64,000 nucleotides of DNA, from contig CM068586.1 of NCBI GenBank assembly GCA_035048485.1, forward strand, positions 33,296,563 to 33,360,562, in the 5' to 3' direction. The stretch is from Pteria penguin. Its lineage: Eukaryota; Mollusca; Bivalvia; Pterioida; Pteriidae. A program made the position numbers and the translations under genes. The stretch's first letter is position 1. Each line of letters begins with the position of its first letter. Shown here in pieces: positions 14,501 through 23,000 of the stretch. The notes under the pieces are model-generated. The model saw only the letters and a list, made by a program, of their open reading frames with translations, made no database searches and was not told the DNA's origin.

Positions 14501-16529
14501 TAAACTTGAAAAGCGGTCATAAAGTTAACTTGAAGTGCACTTTATGTAAGGTTAGGACTGTACCTAACTGTACCTTTTAATTTAGTGCACCATATGCGCA
14601 TTTTGACAACTTATGTCTCTTCAGTGGTGCTTAGTTAATTGTTGTTAGTCGTAGCGGAGTCTGGATAAATCGGGAGAAGTGATAAAACATCGTTGCTTAG
14701 ATTCCTACTTCAGTTGTAGCTATGATGTAGTGAATACGTACCTTGAGAAAGTTGGCGCAATTAAAGACCAACCTTCTCGACATTTGATGATTATTTAGTG
14801 GTAGCAAGTCGGAAGTCCAAGTCAGAACAGGAATAATGGAACATACCTCAGACAGAGCATTTTCAATATGAGTGCATATCAGAAAAAGGGTGTTCATTTT
14901 GAGTTAAAACGTGCTTGAAAATTTAGCATGTTTCCAAAATACTTAGTAATTAAGGAACTTTATATCTAATTGAAGGAAACAATAGCGTGTCACAATGGGT
15001 TAAACTGTACAAGCACTTACGTATTTGCTTAACTATGCATGTATATTTATATCACAAGAAGTTTTACTCAATTCAACGACAAACTAGACAGACATTGAAA
15101 TGTGATTACTATAATTTGCTTTTTACTCTTGCACACCGCGTAAACGTGTTCAGATTTGAAGTCTAATCTGGACATCTGGGGGTAGTTGTTCGAAACATTA
15201 TCCACTGGATAAGCGAATCATTAGTTAAAGTTTGAAAAACAATTAATTGAATGTATAAGATTTCTAAAAGTAGATTAAAATCCTCAAAAAAGGGCAGTCG
15301 GTGATATAAATAACCAGAAACACGCACATTTTAGGCCGCCTGGGCTGTTATCAAGTTGTTTAATGGTATTTATTCTCAATAATTCAGCTAGCTAATATGG
15401 GTTGCATATAGATAAATTAAATTTTAATGCTAAAACCATTTTTTTCTAAATGCAATTAGCTAGGAGAATTATTGAGAATAAATATTATTAAATTACTTGA
15501 AAAATGTTAGGTAGCCGAAAATGTGTGGAATGTGAGTGTTTCTGGTTTGTGTTTAAATTTCTAAATTACATTACAGTGTTGGTGCCATATGCTACAAATC
15601 AGTACACAAACAATGACTTTAAGACTTCTTATTTCAAAGATATAGTCAGATGAAATTTAAGTATTGATTAGCTTATTCAATAGTTAAAGTTTCGAACAAC
15701 TGGCCCCTGGCATTTATATAGATCTTTCATAGACAGAGCTGTATACCGATATCCTAGATCACTGCATCTCTCTCTTGATGTTGTCATACTGTTGATTTAA
15801 ATCACGAAAGCAAAACCAACACAATGTGATATACATCATAGTGTTATTTACAACCTTGCGGCAATGAGGGACAGCGAGTCTCAACACGAAACGTAAGGCC
15901 TACAGCATTAAAATGCGATGACCAGACTAGGGGCTTGGGCTCAAGGCAGTAATTTGTGCGGACGCTTTATCAGTGATATGTTAAAAACAAAGAACCGTAT
16001 TTAATTCAGCTTCACGTCATTTTCCTCGATAACAGGATGCTAAAACATTAGATTAAAAACCAAAATAAGATTTTACTTATAAATCTCGAAGAGTATAACT
16101 CATAACAAGTCACGTCTGGATCATCTAAGCGTTTGTGAAATAGTCTCGTTAAAATGTTTTCCATCAAAAGGAGGAAAATGTTTGACAATTTTGAAAGAAC
16201 CAGATTTTCTATATTCAAGTCGCTCTTACTACGAGACTTGTGCAAAGAAAGAAAGAAAAAAAAAAAAAAAAAAAAAAAGAAAGGTCGAAGAAAAAAAAAA
16301 GATCCTCCTGTCAGACTAATCAGCACGTTATATCTCACTGCATTTTGTGAAAGTTCATTTTCCGAGAATCGAGAATTTGATGATTATACAGTTTGTTACG
16401 ATATGATAAAAATGTAGAGAACTGTTTGCAATGTTACAGTGGTCATAATTATGTATATATACTTACCATTTCTCTTGCTAAAATTATCTGAATCCACACG
16501 GAACACAGAAATATAATTCTAGGTAACAT
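4500..16529 (-). CDS. Gene A: secreted Sushi/HYR/EGF mosaic protein (partial, 8 exons)
   Basis: Gene-level entry. Coding exons in transcription order: 16529-16467, 12389-12185, 9330-9207, 7960-7836, 7600-7415, 6682-6509, 5321-5211, 4748-4500. They join without a stop into about 412 residues: signal peptide, six-Cys CCP-like module, HYR, Sushi, Sushi, EGF, HYR. Every junction is GT/AG on the minus strand with compatible phases (0, then 1, 2, 1, 1, 1, 1). The gene is incomplete: the next exon should lie just left of position 1, because the sequence at 1-130 matches the bases beyond exon 9 of gene B. Proteins with this domain set are usually extracellular or membrane-anchored adhesion or recognition molecules; nothing here fixes the ligand. 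All exons are intact and closely match gene B, so the gene is probably active. Confidence 0.85.
4792..4958. mobile_element. Short dispersed element, copy A only
   Basis: The block starts with GGCAGATCCAGG-like sequence and ends with CCCCCTCCCCC then TTTCTAAATCCC, so its ends are loosely inverted. The related ends GCGCGGATCCAGA and TCTGGATCCGCGC bound the elements at 11523 and 30239. The equivalent intron of gene B (after 21284) has no such block. A short nonautonomous inverted-repeat element is the likeliest reading; boundaries are approximate. Confidence 0.45.
5211..5321 (-). CDS. Gene A exon 7: EGF-like domain
   Basis: A 111-nt symmetric phase 1-1 exon encodes 37 residues with the canonical EGF spacing C-x4-C-x5-C-x8-C-x-C-x8-C (SCSSSPC, ATC, YECVC, QHC). 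The acceptor is TACTGTAG and the donor GTATGTCG. EGF modules in extracellular mosaics act as spacers or in protein binding. The usual calcium-binding consensus is not obvious: the residue before the first cysteine pair is DSC rather than a DxD/N-E type start. Gene B carries the same exon at 22334-22444 with four changes. Confidence 0.9.
5640..6280 (-). pseudogene. Decayed LINE-type retrotransposon ORF fragment
   Basis: On the minus strand the piece 5977-5789 reads KWNRDIDKYC then TTEHLLFECKN and IWKDI. This is the C-terminal Cys/His zinc-knuckle pattern (C-x..-H-x3-5-C followed by IW) typical of non-LTR retrotransposon reverse transcriptases. Related fragments with stops continue on both sides. 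No RT core remains. It lies in the intron between the Sushi exon 6 and the EGF exon of gene A. The gene B intron has no such sequence, which points to insertion after the duplication or loss from B. Confidence 0.6.
6509..6682 (-). CDS. Gene A exon 6: Sushi (CCP) domain
   Basis: A 174-nt symmetric phase 1-1 exon encodes one Sushi/CCP module. The four cysteines are in RCGHAG, YSCSPG, RTCQNN and FCRS, with the signature tryptophan in TWSGK just before the last cysteine. The acceptor TTCTTACTAG was chosen over two nearer AGs because only it keeps the phase of exon 5. The donor is A|GTAAGT. The NST site could be glycosylated. It differs from gene B at about seven of 58 residues. Confidence 0.9.
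7030..7370. repeat. Dispersed TGACCTTG-rich intronic repeat
   Basis: Multiple TGACCTTG / AAGGTCA words are spaced through this intron, ending in a GACGGAGG...GACAGAGGGACCGAATGG segment. The same arrangement recurs in the matching intron of gene B (24590-25060), so it predates the duplication. I recognise the word pattern as common in mollusc introns; no element ends are visible and no gene is seen in it. Confidence 0.45.
7415..7600 (-). CDS. Gene A exon 5: Sushi (CCP) domain
   Basis: A 186-nt symmetric phase 1-1 exon encodes a Sushi module. Landmarks are QCPSPTIASPG, the TQCTFNCSGTGYTL strand, NLECLYFGYW and PTCR. The conserved tryptophan and final cysteine of the fold are present, with extra cysteines in VSC and TQC. 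The acceptor is TTTTACAG. The donor is GTATGT rather than the AG|GTGT just upstream, because the gene B exon has only the GTATGT option. Differences from B cluster in the first third. Confidence 0.88.
7836..7960 (-). CDS. Gene A exon 4: second half of HYR domain 1
   Basis: A 125-nt exon (phase 2 in, phase 1 out) carries the C-terminal half of a HYR domain: YPEGSTLVMYSANDTKGN followed by NNCSFYVHV. With exon 3 it gives 249 nt, exactly the length of the single-exon HYR at 4500-4748. The donor is GTAATA and the acceptor AAATTTGAAG, whose pyrimidine tract is weak but is conserved in gene B. Confidence 0.85.
7961..9206. other. Intron 3 of gene A, includes CA microsatellite
   Basis: No exon or recognisable element other than the CA run at 8522-8588 was seen here. 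The short minus-strand open frame 8899-9165 overlaps sequence that is broken in the gene B counterpart, so it is taken as chance. Confidence 0.5.
8522..8588. repeat. (CA)n microsatellite
   Basis: An uninterrupted CA dinucleotide run of 67 bases. The corresponding intron of gene B does not contain it. Confidence 0.97.
9207..9330 (-). CDS. Gene A exon 3: first half of HYR domain 1
   Basis: A 124-nt exon (phase 1 in, phase 2 out) encodes TTPPIMSCPQTIYK, then VNVTWDPATAYDSRDG: the opening TPP, first cysteine and core tryptophan of a HYR domain. The acceptor is TATTTTCAG and the donor GTACGT. It completes the domain with exon 4. Gene B has the same exon at 26581-26704. Confidence 0.88.
9531..9760 (+). 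repeat. Dispersed repeat shared by both gene copies
   Basis: The stretch beginning ATGGACTTTGGTGTAACC and ending near GGGAACAGCAAAGTAATA recurs at 28261-28480 in gene B's corresponding intron. The open frame over it (9531-9752) is not conserved between the copies, so it is not called a gene. It looks like an old interspersed repeat present before the duplication. Confidence 0.4.
9766..9995 (+). mobile_element. tRNA-derived SINE-like copy
   Basis: The first 75 bases resemble a tRNA: a box-A-like segment (GTGCTTAGCTCATGATCG) and a box B, GGTTCAAATCC. They are followed by a non-tRNA body with GAATGAGACAGTTAACCC. The cloverleaf is not well formed, so it is a SINE rather than a tRNA gene. The homologue at 28510-28740 lies in the same place in gene B, so the insertion predates the duplication. 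Confidence 0.65.
11440..11515 (+). mobile_element. Second tRNA-like segment (box B present)
   Basis: It contains the box-B-like CGGTTCAAATCC, preceded by a poorly conserved tRNA-like arm. The gene B counterpart near 30165-30235 has CCGTTCGATTCC. It directly abuts the inverted-end element at 11523. Probably the head of a decayed SINE. Confidence 0.4.
11523..11749. mobile_element. Short element with GGATCC-containing inverted ends
   Basis: The ends read GTGCGGATGCAGAAATTT and, inverted, ACGCGGATCTAGAGGGG, bounding about 227 bases. The counterpart in gene B (30239-30441) is better preserved (GCGCGGATCCAGA ends), so the insertion predates the duplication. It has no coding capacity and is a candidate MITE. 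Confidence 0.5.
12185..12389 (-). CDS. Gene A exon 2: six-Cys CCP-like module
   Basis: A 205-nt exon (phase 0 in, phase 1 out) directly follows the signal peptide. Cysteines lie in EGCDIEEW, YEFCEHN, TVCHFTC, IKYCVNGAW and PSC. The ending C-x3-G-x-W-x4-C is that of a Sushi fold, but there are six cysteines instead of four, with a C-x3-C pair in the middle. Gene B exon 2 is nearly identical, and gene B exon 9 has the same six-Cys layout. The acceptor is AATATAG and the donor GTATAG. Exact family unknown; a Sushi variant is the best reading. Confidence 0.82.
13037..14632 (-). repeat. Tandem array of a ~350-bp dispersed repeat
   Basis: Three full units and a partial fourth share GTGCACCATATG starting at 13071, 13421, 13774 and 14585. 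The spacing is 350, 353 and, after removing the inserted element, about 340 bases. Read on the minus strand each unit runs from AGGAGTATCTCCCTCATGCA to GAAGAGACATAAGTTGTCG. A single copy in the opposite orientation lies at 27060-27340 in gene B, and a 40-base end fragment at 42268-42310. I recognise the unit as a widespread bivalve repeat, from memory only. It fills gene A intron 1; gene B does not have the array. Confidence 0.75.
14102..14570. mobile_element. 469-bp MITE with TA target duplication
   Basis: The ends are inverted: CAGTTGGGTGCAGTCC at the left and, on the minus strand, CAGTTAGGTACAGTCC at the right, matching at 21 of 25 bases. TA flanks both sides (14100-14101 and 14571-14572). 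Removing the element restores the fourth unit of the surrounding tandem repeat. The interior is built of repeated AAACTTGA / TCAAGTTTA words and has no ORF. The TA duplication and CAGT ends suggest a Tc1/mariner-type nonautonomous element. Confidence 0.75.
14700..16040. other. 5' part of intron 1 of gene A
   Basis: No exon recognised. An inverted repeat pairs GGTATTTATTCTCAATAATT (15366-15385) with AATTATTGAGAATAAATATT further on (about 15466-15486), with the GTTTCTGG / CCAGAAAC words outside it (about 15308 and 15538). This suggests a small foldback element of about 235 bases. The segment after 15780 aligns with gene B near 37000. Confidence 0.4.
16467..16529 (-). CDS. Gene A exon 1: signal peptide
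   Basis: The start codon at 16529-16527 opens 21 codons, MLPRIIFLCSVWIQIILARE and one more. A positively charged residue precedes a hydrophobic core, as in a secretory signal peptide. The donor GTAAGT lies immediately after (phase 0) and fits the phase-0 acceptor of exon 2. Gene B exon 1 (37755-37817) has the same length and a near-identical peptide. The upstream 5' region also aligns between copies as far as about 17220. No TATA box is claimed. Confidence 0.85.
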
Positions 16530-17259
16530 GTTTTGAGAAATGATAAGATCGTACCGCTGTAGACGAAGAAGCAAGTAAAATTTTGAATTGATCTTGATTG
16601 TTTCTCTCATTCAAGTCTGAATTACTAAAACTGCCTACGCTTGCCAGTCTAACGTGCAAATGATAATTAACTTAAACATTTAAAGGTCTCCAAATGTTAA
16701 ATTTAAACACAGTTCCTAATCATTTATAACTTGAAAGAAGCGTGTGTTTTTATTGTAGAACTCGATCTTGACCTTGTTTTTCTTCAGTTGTATATTTTTA
16801 AGAGTATAATATACATATGTCAAAAAGTAATGAAGGAATTGGAATACACAGTAGTGGGGATAGAGAACTCGTATTACCTAGTAATTTAAAATACCAAAAT
16901 TCTAATGACGTGTGTATGCATGTCTACTTCATTGAACATTAGTCCTTGTCGTTAAAAAACTTCAACTCCAAAATATCGATGAGATGAAATAGATGTTTTT
17001 TCATAGAGTAATAGGTGAGTGAAAGATTATTCAAAGGTTTCAGAAGTAACAAATGTTGCAACCTTTTAGGACATTTAATAACAAAAGCTTATTCCTTAAT
17101 AGTAGGACAGTGATTTTCTACAAAGTGCAAACGTGTTATTTGCTACAAAATGGTAATAATTGGAAAAGGTGGTAACCGCGACAAAAGTGGAACATACATA
17201 CTGTGGATGTTTAATCAAAATAAAGAAGTGATATCATTCAAGACGCTTTAATTTCAAAT

Positions 17260-17373
<114 letters not shown>

Positions 17374-17479
17374 ATAATATTTAATCTCCCACTAATTTTC
17401 ATGATATTCCGACATATAAGATCCCGTCCTCACTGTCCAAAAAGAAAAGAAATCTGATTCAAATGGTCGATTTGAAAAT

Positions 17480-17820
17480 TTCTCAACCTAGAAATGTTCT
17501 TTCCAATGTCTATGAACTTTTTTTGCATATTCTCATCAAAGGGATATTCTAGAACATTTTCAGCTTGGTTGCCGCATGGGCAACCTTGGGCAACTTTTTT
17601 TATGGGAAAAAATCCAAAATGACCGCCAAATGACTTCCTCAATTTGGTAAATTTGAAGTAGCTCATCAAATGAATCGTGTGACACATCTAATCATACGCT
17701 TTTGGGGTAAAAAAAAAATGCATTTCTGATTGATTTATGCAATTTGAGGTCATATTAGGGTATAACTACTAATGGCAGCTGCCATTATTCGCCAAAAAAT
17801 GTGAAATTTACCAAAAACAA

Positions 17821-17886
<66 letters not shown>

Positions 17887-19090
17887 AATAAATAAATAAA
17901 TAGAATAAATAAAGTAATAATGATAATAATAAAAATAATAAACAAACTGTATACATTGCGAAAAGAGATTTGAGATCTGCTCAAGATTATTTAAACATAA
18001 GCTATCGAGCTTCTCAAGAGGAATAACTAAAGCATTTAGACCCACTCATCAACATTTGACAAAGCGAGGGTATATTAGTTTCCAGAGTATTTAAGACCAG
18101 TCTTATCCTCAGTGACAATTGAGTCAGGAATTGCATAATCTTCATTTCTTCATTCTCCTCGTCCACCGTAATTAGGTTGGTTGTATTAGACTGAAGCATA
18201 CAATGGCAATATCTATATCTCAGAGACATCTCGGTTTTAAGGAGAAATATCAAGTAAGCCCAGTCGTTTCACTAATCCTGACTGGGTTACATTTCTCAAC
18301 CCACCAAACTCATCGATTAGAGCAGGAGGAACTTCACGAAGTTCAATCCGTCTGTGTTGTCCAATAAATAAGAGCCGAGGAGTATTGTTTCAAGGTCCAT
18401 CACAGTCATTGTCTTTGCTCTTTTGGCTTGAAAAAGCCCTCATGTAGACTGGCGAGAATGTCCCTATAACAGGAAAAGCATCAATCCATTTGGATACGTA
18501 TGAAGAAGTCAATGGCATTCCCTTCAGACATCCTTTTCCTACTTTTATAGATGTTTGTTCGCCTAACTGAAATGCTTAAATGACATTCCAAAAAGCTTTC
18601 ATTGTGCCTGCAAGCTATATCGACGAGTTCATCTCCTTCATGAACACTCATTTAAAGCAAGTACTGATTGGGATAGCGAGCATATTGACCACAGGAGGTA
18701 GTACCTTCTATGGACTGTAATGATGAATAATTTTGACAGCCATAATTTCCCCAGCATTATTAGTTTCTTTTTTTTTATTTCTTTTTTATTTCTTGGTAAT
18801 TTTTACATAATTTTGCGAATAATGGCTTCTGTCATCAGTAATTAAAGCCTAATATAATCTCAAATTGTATAAATGACATCAGAAATGCATTTTTGAGATA
18901 TATCACATGATGTATTTGATGACCTTTTTCAAAGTTACCAAAATTGAGAAAGTGATTTAGCGGCCATTTTTTTTTATTTTTGCCCATAAAACAGTTGCCC
19001 AAGTAGCAACCAAGCTAAAATTATTCTATACAACCCCATAGATAGAATATGCGAAAAAGTTTATATGAAAAAACATTTCTAGATTTGTTA
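17480..19090. repeat. Long imperfect inverted repeat with ~970-bp spacer
   Basis: The left arm (about 17480-17820) read on the minus strand matches the right arm (about 18787-19090) read on the plus strand. Shared words include GCGAATAATGGC, TCAGAAATGCATTTTT, GCAACCAAGCT and AACATTTCTAG in the same order. The left arm has an 85-codon minus-strand open frame (17687-17430, with GCPCGNQAEN); the right arm carries the same frame with stops. The spacer contains the AAT run and a decayed minus-strand coding-like stretch (around 18300-18360, IGQHRRIELREVPPALIDEF). It may be a decayed foldback or transposon; the family is unknown. Confidence 0.6.
17821..17902. repeat. (AAT)n then (AAAT)n microsatellite
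   Basis: About 60 bases of AAT repeats run directly into AAAT repeats, inside the spacer of the inverted repeat. The minus-strand open frames over it (17750-18045) are low-complexity artefacts. Confidence 0.95.
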
Positions 19091-19099
19091 TTGGTTATA

Positions 19100-19612
19100 T
19101 AGGACTGTCAAATCGGCTAAAATACGCAACACATACACACAACAATCAAGAATAATCACATCTAACTACGCCACAAAACATGTTTGTTCGTGATTCATTT
19201 CCAATGCCAAATAAGGCTGATCCACGAAAGTGACAACGGTAGAAAGCATAGTATTTTTCAAATAAATGAATGAACCACACTAACTTCGCTTTCAAATGTG
19301 CGGGACACAAGTAAAATTGAGCCCATTTTTATTTGCTCATTTATTTGTTTTTATTTTTTGCTCTTCAGGTTTGAGAATTGAGAACCTCAGAATTGAGGGG
19401 TTTTTTTTTTGGTCATTTGATGTTGTGCCAATGACTATGTCACTGAAACTGAGGTGTCTATCTACATATAACATTTACATGATCCTCATTACACAAAAAG
19501 GATTTACAAATATAGTTATAAGGAGAAGACTGGATAACTTTGATAAAGTCCCTAGACAGCTTCCTTCCTTCAGTCTGGTCTATGCAATCCGTATATGACA
19601 AGTCATTCTTAC
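19100..19612. other. Probable 3' region of gene B, unresolved
   Basis: About 500 bases downstream of the last recognised exon of gene B. A minus-strand frame without ATG is open from about 19321 to 19150 but shows no domain and no convincing acceptor. Nothing can be called with confidence. Confidence 0.25.
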
Positions 19613-19630
19613 TTTCAATAGTCGGCGATT
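19613..19630 (-). CDS. Gene B candidate 18-nt microexon
   Basis: On the minus strand TTTATTTATAG precedes 18 bases reading (G)AA TCG CCG ACT ATT GAA A, followed by the donor GTAAGA. It would be a symmetric phase 1-1 exon adding ESPTIE after exon 9, the phase every neighbouring exon uses. Such short signals arise by chance, so this is only a candidate. Confidence 0.25.
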
Positions 19631-19875
19631 CTATAAATAAATATCAATCTCATTTAATTCTATAAATGAATAATTAATTTGCTTTCCGTTAAATTGAACA
19701 GTTAGCTGATCAAAGACACAAAAATAATACGTGAATAATGAAAACCTGAATACATTAAGGTGTCAAGAATCTAGACCTTCATTTCTTACTATAGTATTGT
19801 CATTCAATAAGAACATAGATACCAACATTTATTCAATACACCATGTAAACAGTTAATGAGTAAATAATCTTATAC

Positions 19876-20073
19876 CTATACAATTTGGTAGGTCTGTCGT
19901 TGGTAACCACTGTCCACTGCCACCACACACGTACACCGTGTCCTCGTCATAACCGGCCAGTGGTTCATATCCTTCTTGACAGACTTGTATGCATACTGAT
20001 AACGCGTGGACTTGCCAATCATTACAGAGCAGAACAGAGTTACCGGACTTATTCAATGTATCACATGGAGTTG
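19876..20073 (-). CDS. Gene B exon 9: six-Cys CCP-like module
   Basis: A 198-nt symmetric phase 1-1 exon. Cysteines lie in TPCDTLN, LLCNDW, SVCIQVC, VYVCGGSGQW and PNC: six in the same layout as exon 2, with the C-x3-C pair and a terminal G-x-W...C as in Sushi domains. The acceptor is AATTTAG and the donor GTATAAG. The gene A equivalent is predicted just left of position 1. Confidence 0.82.
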
Positions 20074-23000
20074 CTAAATTAAATTAATAATTTAAAACTG
20101 TTTTCATTGTCATTCAATGATGATTTGTCAACAAATTAAATTCTACTAATTATACAAATTGTGAACACAAACAATGTTTTAAAAATGCATTTAAAAGGTG
20201 TATGAATAGGCAGTCACAGATAGTATCAGGTGTCATGGAGGATTAAACTTTGACAAAACGTTGACAAAATAATAATTTATTGCCTAGCTATTTGTAAAAC
20301 TGCAAAGAACATTAAATAAATCTCAAAAATTGATAGTTTTCGACTTTCTGGATAAACGTTTTCTTAAATAAACATATTTTTTATCTAGAAAATGCAAGGG
20401 TATGAGTAAAGAACTTCAACTTTTTCCAGAAGCCACTATCTTATAAAAAGTTATGGGGTCAGATCAAAATATACAGATCGGATGGTTTACCCAGTTCGTA
20501 ATTATATTTCAAAATAATTCTTTCAAAATGTACATAATCTGCATATTGACTATATACGACAAATGTTCTAAGTTAACACAGCTGAGTGTAAAGGACGAAA
20601 TCCAAATCATGATGCATCTGTAACAAGCATAAGAAAAAGATGTGGTCGGACTCGGGAATCGAACTCAAAACCTTCCGCTATCAGGACAGACATTCTCACT
20701 ATAGAGCTATACGGGCCGTTGCCCGTCCGCCACACTCCTCCCATGCAAGGGGTTTCCAACCCTGAAAACCGAAACACACAACAACGCAAAGATCGTAAAC
20801 CTCACAATGCACAAAAAAAAGTGCAACTCATGAGGGTTGGCTACGGCAACAAATGTAACAGGTAAGAAAAAAAGATGTGGCCGGACCCAAGAATCAAACA
20901 TTGAGCTATCCGAACAGATACTTGCCCGTTACATACCAAATGGATTGCATTATATAATGTATTTCAAATGTTACAGTTTAAAATAAATACGTATATATAC
21001 ACGCCGTTGATATATACATTTCATATTGTGATTACCTCTCACATCCACGGTAAAGTTACATTGCGAAGACAGGCCATTGTTGAGTTTTACCGCCGTATAC
21101 GATATCATGTGACTTCCTAACGGAAATACAACAGTGGAATTGACGTAGTTGGATGTAATGGTCAAGTTGGATTGCCCAGTTGGATCGTCAAACTCTGGAA
21201 GATTCCACGACACCTCACTTGTAGCTGTTCGAGTTTGAATGATCACCGACTTTGGACAGGATAGTATTCTTGGAGGTGAGATATCTTCAAAATAAGGACA
21301 TAAAACTTTAAGCAATTTCTTATTTTAACGGGTTTTATAAACAGAGGTTAGGTTTGTTAATATTTTTTTTTATTATTATGTCTGCATATTATTCAATACA
21401 TTAAGCAGTTTCGAGCATTTTGTACACATCATGCATTGTATACTAGTATATATGTCTAAATTTAAAGTGCAGTGATGGCAGGTAATGGGCGGTATTCATG
21501 ACAAAGTTTACATGTATGCCGTCATAGGAAAGTTAACGCGAAGTCTCTTCACAACGCGGTAAAGACGTTCTCCTGCAAATGCAGAGATCCATAACTATAT
21601 TTTCCTTTGAAGATTTGAACTTGAATAAACATTGTATGTCACAATGACTGAAGAAGATGGAACATTTTTCCAAAAAAGGTTATTTTCGACCTTTTTTAAG
21701 GCTGCACCCTCCCAACTTTCCAGACCGAATAGTGCAAAACAATTAGTCATGGAAGGCTGGGTTCAGGAATCGATGTTTGTTGACACGCTTCGTACTGCCC
21801 CATAATTAAAACCCCAAGTGAGGACACTTTATTTCGAGTCGCCTACATTGCAAAGGAGAAATCGGCACATAGCGCCCATTTCCGTTCGACATCAGAGTAT
21901 ATTTCGCTTCCATTAATATCATACGTCATCGATTACAATATCGACTAATCAGAGTGTTTTACTTATTACAAAATAGCACAGAGGATACAATAGTGTACAC
22001 AAGTTAGGAATCGTCTCAATTGTCGTTTTTAAAGACACTCAAGGCGAGTTGATGTGAATGATGCTATATGAGAGCGAAAGTATGTTATTAATGAAGGCGA
22101 GATATACTTTGACATCGAAGTCAAATGCGCGCTATGTGCATATTTTCCCTTATAATATAGGCGACTCGAAATAAAGTGTCCTCCTTTGGGGGTTTTATAA
22201 TGAGGTAGTACAATGCATGTCAAAAAACATCGATACCTGAACCATGTGCCATTGACAAAGCAATTCATAACATTGACCACTCTGATTTGTTGGTGAAACA
22301 CCAACAGTGGCAGGATTATATATTACGACATACCTTGATCACAGTGTTCACCGCTTATGCCTACTGGACACACACATTCATAGCCCTGATCAGTGTTCCT
22401 ACAGGTGGCGCCATTGTTACAAGGAGAACTTGAGCAGCTATCTTCTACAATATAGATATACATGTACTTTACAGTATCTCCAATAAAGTAGTGTTGCAGC
22501 TTATAGTGATCAGGAAACTATTAGCACTTTACTGACTATTTAATTTTACTTTTACATTTTCATACACACAAAAACTCTCGCTGAGTGTCTGTGATAACCC
22601 ATTCTCCTCGAAGGTCTTGATTCTACCTCTTCATTTGTAGAGACTACTATACTCATTATCTAAATATTATTGGACAAAAACTCTTGAAGACGTGTCTTGT
22701 ATCTCCGGGGCAAAGAACAAAGGTACAACTTTGATATAGTGTTTAATGTCGCTTTCGGCAATTTAATTTTTCAGTTATATCGCAACACTGAAGCAGGCAG
22801 TAACCAACCTCTTAAACATTAAACGGGAATCGAACTTGGGTCGCTGGCAATGCAAACCAAGTGCTTATCTTACTTAAGTATCTTTTTGTGTTAAGCAAGG
22901 GATTGGGTTCTAGATTAACTGCTGGTGATAACTGTATATGTTGCTGAGGAGAACATGAGGTAAATCTAAAAGAACCAAATACCAACGTTTTTATTGGGCG

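Noticed and set aside
16048..16417. Opposed frames with poly-Phe and poly-Lys
   Set aside because: Caused by an A-rich run at 16255-16280; not conserved in the gene B counterpart.
17750..18045. Minus-strand frames rich in Tyr or Ile
   Set aside because: They translate the AAT and AAAT microsatellites.
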